From Selenomonadaceae bacterium (GTDB lineage: Bacteria > Bacillota > Negativicutes > Selenomonadales > Selenomonadaceae): a DNA stretch of 38,080 nt. The notes under the pieces are model-generated. The model saw only the letters and a list, made by a program, of their open reading frames with translations. It made no database searches and had not been told where the DNA came from. Location of the stretch: NCBI GenBank assembly GCA_029338835.1, contig JAQYBD010000005.1, positions 1 to 38,080 on the forward strand, read 5' to 3'. This document shows positions 1 through 7,352 of this stretch, in pieces; the first letter of the stretch is position 1, and each line of letters begins with the position of its first letter. A program made the position numbers and the translations under genes.

Positions 1-656
1 GCATGGAGCGTATCGGAAAACTGGCCGGCCAGCGAATTCAGCAGCTGCCTTTGGAGGCGGGTGTTGTTGAGACAATCACCTTCAATCGATGCCATCCTTT
101 CAATCAGTTCACAGGCCGACACCATCGTGGCCATACGCACACAGCCGATGATTGTGACGTCATCCCTCAGATAGGAGCTGTACTGTGGAGAAAGCAGGAC
201 TTCCTTATCGACGAGATGGCCGACGCCTATAATATAGCGGGCCTGCCGCAATTTCTGGATGACCTGCTTGGCCGGCATGTCCTCATAGGCGATGATCTCG
301 AAATGGATATCGTTGATATGGTAATCGCGGCACATCTTCACCATGAGTTTGGCAAAGCGGTCATTGGAGTTGAAAATGTAGACTCGTTCGCCGGCAGGAA
401 TGTGCGAAAGGGCGATGAAAAACTCTGCTGTAGGCCTTAAGTCGAGTACGACGAGGGCTTCGGGCGGGATGAGGGAGAGCATTTTCTCCCGCTGTGTCAG
501 TGCGCATACATAGAGATCCGTGTCTTCGTGACCGGTAATGTTCGCACTGACCATACTACGTATGTAGACAGAGCCGCCGACAATCCGGCGTACGACGTGT
601 AATACTTCTGCGGCGTTGAGTTCGTTGCTGCCGGCAGCAATGATGCGAGTTGTCAT
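1..656 (-). CDS. Regulator-like protein, N-terminal part (runs off left edge)
   Basis: An open minus-strand frame begins at ATG 656-654 and continues uninterrupted to base 1, giving about 218 residues with no stop, so the C-terminus lies outside the window. A good ribosome site (AGAGGAAGG) ends 6-7 bases before the ATG. The protein starts MTTRIIAAGSNELNAAEVLH and alternates short beta-strand-like and helical stretches, as a soluble alpha/beta sensory domain would. No transmembrane segment or DNA-binding motif is visible in this part. It starts 16 bases after the LysR gene on the same strand, so the two are probably cotranscribed. I do not recognise the family with certainty. The N-terminal effector domain of a sigma-54-type activator is one guess, since the last visible residues look like a linker helix before a further domain. 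The existence of the gene is well supported; the function is not. Confidence 0.7.
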   Translation of the reverse strand, partial: MTTRIIAAGSNELNAAEVLHVVRRIVGGSVYIRSMVSANITGHEDTDLYVCALTQREKMLSLIPPEALVVLDLRPTAEFFIALSHIPAGERVYIFNSNDRFAKLMVKMCRDYHINDIHFEIIAYEDMPAKQVIQKLRQARYIIGVGHLVDKEVLLSPQYSSYLRDDVTIIGCVRMATMVSACELIERMASIEGDCLNNTRLQRQLLNSLAGQFSDTLH

Positions 657-672
657 GTGGATCCTTCCTCTC

Positions 673-1557
673 TCAACCATCATAAGATTCCTGTAGAAAT
701 GCATATAACTTTTCAGCGGCATGGGCAATCGTCCGTTTTTGTTTGCGTGCAATGGTCAATACGATGACCGGACTGTCAGCCAGAGGCACTTCTTTGACCA
801 TTTCGTTCTGGATGGCGCCGGACGGCAGGATGGCAATGCCGCTGCCCGAAATGATGAGACTGGCGATCATCTGAGGATATGTCGTTTCAAATATCGGACG
901 TTCCGTCAGATCTTGCTGCTGGAAGCAGTGATCGATGACCTGCCGGTAGCCGCAGGATTCAGGGGGCAGCAGGAGCAATTCCTGTCTCAAATCCTTGAAA
1001 TGAAGTTCCTGCCTGTGCGCAAGCAGATGGAATTGGGGAAGATAGGCGGAGAGGTGCTCCTGGTGAATGACTGCGCATTCCAGTGAAGGTTCTGCATCAA
1101 CTTCCTGCGGCAGGAGAGGAAGAAAGGCGAGATCAATCTGGTCTTCTTCCAGTGCGTGGCGCAACTCCTTGGTGTTGGCCTCAAGGAAACGGAACCGCAG
1201 CGTGGGATACATATTGTGAAATTTTGCCAGCAGGAACGAACTCACGGCTAAGCCGGTCAGTGGTGAAAGTCCGATCTGGATGATGCCGCTGGACAGATTC
1301 TTGAGTTCTGCGGCCTTCTGCGCGGCCAGCGAAATATCTTTCATGACGGTGCCCGCGTGCTGATAGAAAATCTTGCCTTCGCTCGTCAGGATGGCCTGCT
1401 TTTTATTGCGGTCAAACAGGACCAGTCCGAGTTCATCCTCCAGTTTCTTGATGGCTGTCGTGACGGACGGCTGGGAAACGTAGAGTTGTTCTGCGGCGCG
1501 CGTAAAACTCCCGGTGTTGCTGACCGCTAAAAAATATTCTAATTGTTTCAGTTCCAT
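673..1557 (-). CDS. LysR-family transcriptional regulator (AbgR/CynR-like)
   Basis: A 294-residue protein with the classic LysR layout: an N-terminal winged helix-turn-helix (about residues 1-60, with the stretch FTRAAEQLYVSQPSVTTAIK) followed by a two-lobed periplasmic-binding-like effector domain (about 90-290). The length is normal for the family. I chose ATG 1557 because GGAGG lies 7 bases upstream; a TTG six bases earlier is in frame but only 1 base from that site. The gene is divergent from the hydrolase/AbgA/carrier operon across 212 bases that hold a strong palindrome, which is the usual arrangement for a LysR activator and its target. E. coli abgR is likewise divergent from abgABT. 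The regulatory role is inferred from this layout and the inducer is unknown. Confidence 0.93.
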   Translation of the reverse strand: MELKQLEYFLAVSNTGSFTRAAEQLYVSQPSVTTAIKKLEDELGLVLFDRNKKQAILTSEGKIFYQHAGTVMKDISLAAQKAAELKNLSSGIIQIGLSPLTGLAVSSFLLAKFHNMYPTLRFRFLEANTKELRHALEEDQIDLAFLPLLPQEVDAEPSLECAVIHQEHLSAYLPQFHLLAHRQELHFKDLRQELLLLPPESCGYRQVIDHCFQQQDLTERPIFETTYPQMIASLIISGSGIAILPSGAIQNEMVKEVPLADSPVIVLTIARKQKRTIAHAAEKLYAFLQESYDG

Positions 1558-1680
1558 GACCAATCCTCCGGTAATGGTTTTGTTATGATGTTATTAGTAT
1601 AACAGGAGAACGGCTTATAATATAGACTTCACTCATTTATGATACCTCTTATTATTGACGTTTCCTATGATTTGATTCAA

Positions 1681-1701
1681 TCTATCTATAATATAGACAG
1701 A
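1681..1701. promoter_or_regulatory. 21-bp palindrome, candidate LysR operator
   Basis: TCTATCTATAATATAGACAG plus A forms an inverted repeat of ten base pairs around a central A with a single mismatch. Its core CTATAATATAG is perfect. A 12-base piece of it, TATAATATAGAC, recurs exactly at 1616-1627, 71 bases upstream. Both lie in the AT-rich gap between the divergent lysR gene and the hydrolase operon. A TATAAT at 1711-1716 could be the -10 of the operon, which would put the palindrome over a missing -35 box, as expected for a LysR-activated promoter. Another inverted repeat, GTTAT-N4-ATAAC, sits near 1591-1604 close to the lysR start. Confidence 0.6.
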
Positions 1702-1769
1702 AAATTCTATTATAATGAGTATATGAATTATGAAACGATAATAAATATAAATGGTAAGGGGGAGTCTTG

Positions 1770-3044
1770 ATGGCAAGAGAGCAAATTCTTCCGCAGGAAG
1801 ATCGTGACTGGATTAAGAGGATGTTTGCTCAGCTCGCTGAGATCGGGAAGACTGGGCATGGATATGAGCGCGTGGCATATACGCCGAACGACTGGCAGGC
1901 GAAGCAGCTGATCCGGGATGCCATGGAACAAGCTGGTCTTGTCGTCCATATGGATGCTGCGGGCAATCTCATCGGGCGCCTGGAAGGACGTCGGCCGGAG
2001 TTGCCGGCTGTTGTGACAGGGTCACATATCGATACGGTTCCTTCCGGAGGAAATTTTGATGGGTCAGTCGGAGTGATTGGTTCACTTTGTGCCATACGGA
2101 GAATTTTGCGGGAAGGGCGGCCGCTTCGTTCCATGGAATTATGGGTATTCGCCGGTCATGAATCCAGCCGTTTTGGCTTTGCGCATCTGGGCAGCCGCTC
2201 AATCTGTGGCTTTACCGAGACGGAAAAATGGAGCAAACTGGTTGACCGCTATGGAAAGACCATTCCGGAAGTCTTTCGGGAATGCGGTTTGGACTTTTCT
2301 CAGCTTGCTAGCTGTGAACGTGATTTTTCCCAGCTCGCGTCCTTTACAGAACTGCATATCGAACAGGGGCCGGTGCTTGAACAGCATCATACACCCATTG
2401 GTATCGTAACCGATATTGCAGCGCCCATCCGCCTGTCCGTACAGGTGAAGGGGATGGCTGCTCATTCCGGTACGACCCCGATGGACAATCGTCATGATGC
2501 GCTGGCCGCCGCTGCCCGCATGGTCCTTTCCGTGCGGGAACGGGCGCGTTCCTATGCGGAAGAAGGCATTGTCGGTACGGTGGGATATATGCAGGTCAAG
2601 CCCAATGCGATGAATATCATTCCTGGTGAAGTGGAGTTCTGGATCGATGTACGCGGGCGGGATTTTTCACGGACGAGCCATGTCATCGATCTCGTGCGTG
2701 CCGACCTCCTGAGCATTGCCAGAGAGGAAAAAATCAATGTATCCATTGACACAATTTCCGTCACTAAGCCCGTTCATCTGAACGATCATCTGATTCAACT
2801 GGCTGCCAGGATATGCGAAGAGAATCATATTCCCTATCTTAATATGGTGGGCGGCGGCGGACACGATACACAGGAAATTGCCCGCAGAATGCCGGCCGTC
2901 GTGTTGCATATTCCCTGCCGCAATGGCGTCAGTCACGCTCCTGATGAATTCACCAGTTTGGAAAGCATTTATTATGGCGTGAAAGCTTTGACGGCGCTGC
3001 TGGCTTGTCAGGCAAAAGCTGTTTCAATCGATGGTCTTGCATAA
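1770..3044 (+). CDS. M20-family Zn-dependent hydrolase (carbamoylase/allantoate amidohydrolase type)
   Basis: A 424-residue member of the hydantoinase/carbamoylase branch of M20 metallopeptidases, which cleave N-carbamoyl or amide bonds with two metals. Visible motifs: GSHIDTVPSGGNFDGSVGV (metal His and bridging Asp, near residues 87-99), HESSRFG (metal Glu, near 130), TELHIEQGPVLE (metal His, near 195), the small dimerisation lid domain from about 210 to 325, and SHAPDEF near the C-terminus (metal His). In this family the residue before the metal Glu is normally also Glu and is the catalytic base; here it is His. The start ATG 1770 follows a GGGGGAG site by 5 bases; a TTG directly before it is less likely. 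It is the first gene of a three-gene operon with abgA and a carrier. Substrate unknown. Confidence 0.88.
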   Translation: MAREQILPQEDRDWIKRMFAQLAEIGKTGHGYERVAYTPNDWQAKQLIRDAMEQAGLVVHMDAAGNLIGRLEGRRPELPAVVTGSHIDTVPSGGNFDGSVGVIGSLCAIRRILREGRPLRSMELWVFAGHESSRFGFAHLGSRSICGFTETEKWSKLVDRYGKTIPEVFRECGLDFSQLASCERDFSQLASFTELHIEQGPVLEQHHTPIGIVTDIAAPIRLSVQVKGMAAHSGTTPMDNRHDALAAAARMVLSVRERARSYAEEGIVGTVGYMQVKPNAMNIIPGEVEFWIDVRGRDFSRTSHVIDLVRADLLSIAREEKINVSIDTISVTKPVHLNDHLIQLAARICEENHIPYLNMVGGGGHDTQEIARRMPAVVLHIPCRNGVSHAPDEFTSLESIYYGVKALTALLACQAKAVSIDGLA

Positions 3045-3061
3045 GAGAGGAGAAGATGACA

Positions 3062-4384
3062 ATGGATATCCAGGAAACAATCATGAAGATGGCAGATGGC
3101 ATGAAAGATGGGCTCGTGACGCAGCGCCGCGATCTGCACATGCATCCGGAGCCAGCGTGGACAGAATTCCGTACGGCGGCGCTCGTGGCGGAGCAGCTGC
3201 ATGATCTCGGCTATGAGGTGCTGGCGGGCGAACAGGCCGTGGCCAAAGAATACATGATGGGTGTTCCGTCTGCCGAGGTCCTGGAGCAGTCACAGGCTCG
3301 CGCAATCCGTGAGGGTGCAGATCCTGCCTGGGTGAAGCGCATGCGGGGCGGCATGACCGGTGTCGTGGGCATCATGCATTTCAAGCAGCCCGGACCTGTC
3401 GTGGGCATACGCTTCGACATGGACTGCAACGACGTATCGGAAACGCAGGATGAGAAGCATCGCCCGAATGTCGAAGGCTTTGCCAGCCTGCATCCCGGTG
3501 CCATGCACGCCTGCGGCCACGATGGTCATACGACCGTGGGATTCGGGGTCGCCAAGATCCTGGCTTCGCTGAAGGATGAGTTGGCGGGAACCATCAAGTT
3601 GGTCTTCCAGCCGGCGGAGGAGGGTGTGCGTGGCGCCCGTGCCATGGTGGAACGCGGCGTGGTCGATGACGTGGATTTCATGATGGGCGCGCATTTCGGC
3701 TTCAAGATGAAGGAAACGGGCAGCATTGCCTGCAATGTAACAGGGTTCCTGGCCACGAGCAAATACGATGCCCATTATATCGGCAAGCCGGCTCATGCGG
3801 GAGCGGCACCGGAAAAGGGGAAGAATGCCCTGCTGGCTGCCGCCTGTGCAACGCTGAACCTGCATGCCATTTCCCGTCATTCGCAGGGCATCACCCGCAT
3901 CAATGTGGGACATCTTGAAGCCGGCAGCGGCCGCAACATCATCGGCGATACCGGCCTCATCAAGCTGGAGACACGCGGCGGCTCCAGTGCTATCAATCAT
4001 TATGTGGAAGAGGAGGCCCTGCGCATCATCAAGGCTGCTGCTGCCATGTACGATGTACAGTACAGGATTGAGCAGGTCGGCGGTGCAGCCGGTGGCAGCA
4101 ATTCGCCAAAGCTGGCCGCATATCTGATGCGTCAGGCCAAATCGCTTGGCATCTTCCATAAAATCGTGGATAAATGCCCGTTCGGAGCCAGCGAAGATTA
4201 TTCATACTTCATGGAACGCGTGCAGTCTCATGGCGGCCAGGCCGCGTACATGATGATTGGTGCAAATCTGGCTGCCGGTCATCATGATGCACATTTCGAC
4301 TTTGATGAAACCGCCCTGGTGTACTCTCTGAAAATGCTCGCCAGCTCGGCAGCCGGACTGCTTCTGGGGCAGTCGATGGAATGA
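3062..4384 (+). CDS. abgA: p-Aminobenzoyl-glutamate hydrolase subunit A-like M20 amidohydrolase
   Basis: A 440-residue M20D amidohydrolase that resembles E. coli AbgA over its full length, as far as I can recall that sequence. Shared features include the early VEFRTA/TEFRTAALVAEQLH region, the long insert before the metal site, FASLHPGAMHACGHDGH (metal ligands), QPAEEGVRGARAMV (catalytic and metal Glu pair intact), TRINVGHLEAGSGRN, and the C-terminal AAGHHDAHFDFDE. AbgA with AbgB cleaves p-aminobenzoyl-glutamate, a folate breakdown product; related enzymes act on N-acyl amino acids. AbgB is not seen here, so the true substrate may differ. The start is ATG 3062, 9 bases after AGGAG; ATG 3056 is an in-frame alternative with poor spacing. 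The gap to the preceding hydrolase gene is 17 bases, indicating one operon. Confidence 0.9.
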   Translation: MDIQETIMKMADGMKDGLVTQRRDLHMHPEPAWTEFRTAALVAEQLHDLGYEVLAGEQAVAKEYMMGVPSAEVLEQSQARAIREGADPAWVKRMRGGMTGVVGIMHFKQPGPVVGIRFDMDCNDVSETQDEKHRPNVEGFASLHPGAMHACGHDGHTTVGFGVAKILASLKDELAGTIKLVFQPAEEGVRGARAMVERGVVDDVDFMMGAHFGFKMKETGSIACNVTGFLATSKYDAHYIGKPAHAGAAPEKGKNALLAAACATLNLHAISRHSQGITRINVGHLEAGSGRNIIGDTGLIKLETRGGSSAINHYVEEEALRIIKAAAAMYDVQYRIEQVGGAAGGSNSPKLAAYLMRQAKSLGIFHKIVDKCPFGASEDYSYFMERVQSHGGQAAYMMIGANLAAGHHDAHFDFDETALVYSLKMLASSAAGLLLGQSME

Positions 4385-4414
4385 GAGGCATGATCCGATA
4401 AGAGGAGGATTTTT

Positions 4415-5665
4415 ATGATTATTGCAGGTATCGTTATCGTCATTGCGACCTTCGTTCTGATCGTCAAGAAATATGAAACTCGTTTTGTGCTGTTTATCTC
4501 CGGCATGCTGATGTGCCTGATTGGCGGTATGCTGTCGGCCGGCACGACGGCGTTCATCAAGGAATTCACCAACGCCGGCCTGGTGCCGACCATCTGCACC
4601 GTACTCGGCTTCAGCTATGTCATGGAATATACGGGTTGTTCCGCCCACATGGTCTACTGCATTTCCTCGGCACTGAAGCGTGTCCCCATCATCATCATAC
4701 CAGGTGCTGTCATTGTCACCTTTCTCGTGAACATCGCCCTGCCGAGCGCAGCTGGTTGTGCAGCGGCTGTCGGCGCACTCCTGATTCCGGCACTGATCCG
4801 CACGGGCGTGCATCCGGCTATGGCGGCATCGGCCGTATTCTTGGGAACCTGGGGCAGTACGATGAGTCCGGGTCTCATGTTCAATCCGCAGGTCGCCCAG
4901 CTGGCCGGGATGGATGTCATGAGTGTCATCGCGCTCTTTTCCCGCCAAGTACTGTTCGCGGCCGTGATTGCTGCGGTACTCCTGACGGTCATTGCCTGGG
5001 TGCGCAAAGAAAACAAGGGCTATGTAGCATCGAAAGATGTTGAGGACAGCAAGGACTTCCACGTTAATTATTTAAAGGCCGTCATGCCGGTCGTGCCGCT
5101 TGTGCTGCTGGTTCTTGGCAGCAAGCAGGTGGCTGTGATCCCGGAAATCTCAGTGCCGGTGGCCATGCTTGTCGGTGTTGCGCTCGGCATGCTCCTCGTG
5201 CGTCCGAATATCAAGGAGACAACCTGTAAGTTCTTCCGCGGTGTTGGCGACGGCATGTGTGATGTCGTGGGCCTGATTGCGGCAGCTGCCTGCTTTACAG
5301 CTGGTATGAAAGTCATCGGCCTTACGGATGCACTCATCGAGGCCATGAAGAGCTCGCAGCAGATTGCACAGGTTGCAGCTGCGTACGGTCCGTTCCTGAT
5401 CGGTGCAATCTCAGGCTCCGGCAACGCGGCGGCGCTAGCCTTTAATGGTGCGGTCACGCCGTTTGCGAATGAGTTCGGCTATGGTATCGCGGAACTCGGC
5501 TCCATGGCACAGATTGGTGCCGGACTCGGACGTTGCATGAGCCCGGTCGCCGGAGCCGGCATCATCTTGGCAAAGATGGCCGGTGTCAATCCGATGGAAC
5601 TGGCGAAACGCAATGCCATACCTACCATCGTGGCTGCGTTCGTGGTCATGATTACCCTACTGTAA
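4415..5665 (+). CDS. DcuC-like anaerobic C4-dicarboxylate/organic anion carrier
   Basis: A 416-residue, very hydrophobic integral membrane protein with about 10-12 helices and Gly/Ala/Ser-rich re-entrant stretches such as LPSAAGCAAAVGALLIP and GTWGSTMSPGLM, typical of the DcuC family of the ion-transporter superfamily. DcuC proteins move fumarate, succinate and related anions in anaerobes. The gene follows abgA by 30 bases with a strong AGGAGGA site before ATG 4415, and a terminator follows its stop. Its place after two amidohydrolases suggests it imports their substrate or exports a product, but that is inference. E. coli uses the unrelated AbgT at the equivalent position. The family call is fairly firm; the substrate is open. 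Confidence 0.82.
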   Translation: MIIAGIVIVIATFVLIVKKYETRFVLFISGMLMCLIGGMLSAGTTAFIKEFTNAGLVPTICTVLGFSYVMEYTGCSAHMVYCISSALKRVPIIIIPGAVIVTFLVNIALPSAAGCAAAVGALLIPALIRTGVHPAMAASAVFLGTWGSTMSPGLMFNPQVAQLAGMDVMSVIALFSRQVLFAAVIAAVLLTVIAWVRKENKGYVASKDVEDSKDFHVNYLKAVMPVVPLVLLVLGSKQVAVIPEISVPVAMLVGVALGMLLVRPNIKETTCKFFRGVGDGMCDVVGLIAAAACFTAGMKVIGLTDALIEAMKSSQQIAQVAAAYGPFLIGAISGSGNAAALAFNGAVTPFANEFGYGIAELGSMAQIGAGLGRCMSPVAGAGIILAKMAGVNPMELAKRNAIPTIVAAFVVMITLL

Positions 5666-5693
5666 GCACAGACAATCTTACCCGAACGATACA

Positions 5694-5725
5694 AAAAGGA
5701 AGTATCCGTACGGATACTTCCTTTT
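5694..5725. terminator. Bidirectional intrinsic terminator
   Basis: A perfect 32-base palindrome, AAAAGGAAGTATCCGT followed by its reverse complement, has A-rich and T-rich ends so it can act on both strands. It separates the DcuC-like gene (plus) from the convergent symporter gene (minus). Confidence 0.9.
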
Positions 5726-5750
5726 GTTATGCATGATTTTCGGTTTTTGC

Positions 5751-6971
5751 TCAGCCGTTGTGCGCAACCTTGGTGGCATGCTTTTTCTCTTCCTGATCCA
5801 TGACGATGGCGACAGCACCATCACCCGTGATGTTCAGGCAGGTACGGAACATATCGAGGACACGGTCGATACCGGCAACAAGTGCGAGACCTTCCATCGG
5901 GAGGTTGACGCTCTGCAGGACCATGGCGAGCAAGAGGAGACCCGCACCTGGCACACCGGCGGTACCAATGGAGGCGAGGGTACCGGTGAGGACGATCATG
6001 GCCATCTGGCCCATGGTCAGGTCAATGCCGAAGACATTGGCGACGAAGAGTGAGCAGACGCCCATGTAAAGAGCCGTACCATCCATGTTGATCGTGGCGC
6101 CGAGCGGCAGGACGAAGGACGATACATCGCGGGATACACCGAGTTTTTCCTGGCAGTTCTTCATGTTGACCGGCAGGGCAGCGGCGCTGGAGCAAGTCGT
6201 GAAGGCAATGAGCATCGCTTCGCTCATGCCACGGAAGAACTGCAGCGGCGTATGATTGCCCCAGATCTGTGCGAGCGAGGAATAAACACATACGGCATGG
6301 ATGATGCAGCCAACAGCAACGCAGGCGATGACGGAAATCAGCGGCAGCAAGACAGCCGGGCCGTTCTTGGCGACGACCGGCAGCAACAGGGCGAATACGC
6401 CGTATGGAGCGAACTGCATGACGATGCCGATGATCTTGTACGAGACTTCGGCGCAGGCATCGAAGAATTTGACGAGGAATTCTGCGCGTTCGCCGCCGAC
6501 CTTCAGGATGCCGACACCGACGAACAACGAGAAGACGATGACCGGCAGGATTTCAGCCTTGGCCATGGATGCGACCGGATTAGCAGGGATCATGGCGACG
6601 AATACCTGCATGATGGACGGTGCTTCCTTGACTTTGACAACGGCATCCGAGGTCATCTGGAGACCGACGCCCGGATGGACGAGACCGGCAATGCCAAAGC
6701 CGATGATGATGGCAATAGCCGTCGTGCAGAGGTAGAGTGCGATGGTCTTGAGACCGATGCGCCCGAGTTTCTTCGTATCGCCAAGGCTCGTCATGCCTAC
6801 GACGAGAGAGCAGAAGACCACCGGGACGATCATCATCTTGATGAGGTTGATGAAGATTGTGCCGATTGGAGCAATCCACCAGTTGATGAAAGGCAGGGCG
6901 GATTCTCCTACGATGAGACCGACAATGACAGATAAAATTAAGGAAATGAAGATTTTGATTGAGAGGTTCAT
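5751..6971 (-). CDS. Dicarboxylate/amino acid:cation symporter (GltP/GltT, DAACS family)
   Basis: A 406-residue membrane protein of the glutamate transporter fold. Visible family marks are the early helices (FISLILSVIVGLIVGE, NLIKMMIVPVVFCSLVVGM), the serine-rich hairpin TTCSSAAALPVNMKNCQE (hairpin 1), the unwound-helix signature PLGATINMDGTALY (NMDGT in TM7), and TLASIGTAGVPGAGL (hairpin 2). These form the substrate and sodium or proton sites. Likely substrates are glutamate, aspartate or C4-dicarboxylates. ATG 6971 has AGGAG 8 bases upstream; a GTG three codons earlier is in frame but overlaps that site. It is a single-gene unit with a strong promoter at 7038-7066 and a terminator shared with the convergent DcuC-like gene. 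Confidence 0.93.
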   Translation of the reverse strand: MNLSIKIFISLILSVIVGLIVGESALPFINWWIAPIGTIFINLIKMMIVPVVFCSLVVGMTSLGDTKKLGRIGLKTIALYLCTTAIAIIIGFGIAGLVHPGVGLQMTSDAVVKVKEAPSIMQVFVAMIPANPVASMAKAEILPVIVFSLFVGVGILKVGGERAEFLVKFFDACAEVSYKIIGIVMQFAPYGVFALLLPVVAKNGPAVLLPLISVIACVAVGCIIHAVCVYSSLAQIWGNHTPLQFFRGMSEAMLIAFTTCSSAAALPVNMKNCQEKLGVSRDVSSFVLPLGATINMDGTALYMGVCSLFVANVFGIDLTMGQMAMIVLTGTLASIGTAGVPGAGLLLLAMVLQSVNLPMEGLALVAGIDRVLDMFRTCLNITGDGAVAIVMDQEEKKHATKVAHNG

Positions 6972-7037
6972 AGAAATCACTCCTTTGTTGATGCATTAGT
7001 ATGAATTATGACGGTATCTCCTCATCTTTATGATTAA

Positions 7038-7066
7038 ATTATAGGAAAAAGCGCAGCTTTTGTCCA
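7038..7066 (-). promoter_or_regulatory. Promoter of the DAACS symporter gene
   Basis: Read on the minus strand, TGGACA (7066-7061) and TATAAT (7043-7038) are separated by 17 bases, a near-consensus sigma-A promoter. The expected start point leaves an untranslated leader of about 60 bases before ATG 6971. Confidence 0.75.
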
Positions 7067-7080
7067 TGAATGGAGACCAA

Positions 7081-7093
7081 GTATACGGTATAC
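7081..7093. repeat. GTATAC-G-GTATAC inverted repeat, possible operator
   Basis: A 13-base inverted repeat lies 15 bases upstream of the -35 box of the symporter gene. The position suits an activator site, but nothing here names the regulator. The rest of the stretch 7094-7217 shows no gene or clear signal. Confidence 0.35.
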
Positions 7094-7217
7094 ATAGGAA
7101 AACAGGCTGTGGCAGGTCAGGCCCTTACAGTCAGATGAGATGAATGATCAGATGAATCATAAATATGATAGATGTAAGGAATGCGGCAGCCTCTTCAAAA
7201 TAATTTTTCAGCATGGA

Positions 7218-7246
7218 TTGTTTTCTGTGTTGGGGTATGATATAAT
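7218..7246 (+). promoter_or_regulatory. Promoter of the rpsB-tsf operon
   Basis: TTGTTT and a perfect TATAAT (7241-7246) are 17 bases apart. They direct transcription toward rpsB with a leader of about 100 bases. Confidence 0.65.
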
Positions 7247-7268
7247 CGGTAGCGGTGTAAAAATAGCA

Positions 7269-7326
7269 CGCGATTCGATCGCCGCCCTGTGCCCTGAATG
7301 GGTGGTGCGGAGAAATGAAGATCGCG
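7269..7326 (+). promoter_or_regulatory. Structured rpsB leader, possible S2 autoregulatory element
   Basis: In the rpsB leader, CGCGAT (7269-7274) pairs with ATCGCG (7321-7326). Inside, CCGC (7282-7285) pairs with GCGG (7307-7310) and CCC (7292-7294) with GGG (7300-7302) around a TGAAT loop. The result is a nested hairpin just before the ribosome site. Ribosomal protein S2 is known to control its own operon in several bacteria through leader RNA. That this structure does so here is inference. Confidence 0.4.
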
Positions 7327-7352
7327 GAAGAAAAAACAGGAGGTGCACCAAC

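Noticed and set aside
3-440. Plus-strand open frame at the left edge
   Set aside because: It lies antisense to the longer, better-supported minus-strand gene with a proper ribosome site, and its protein is low in family-like pattern.
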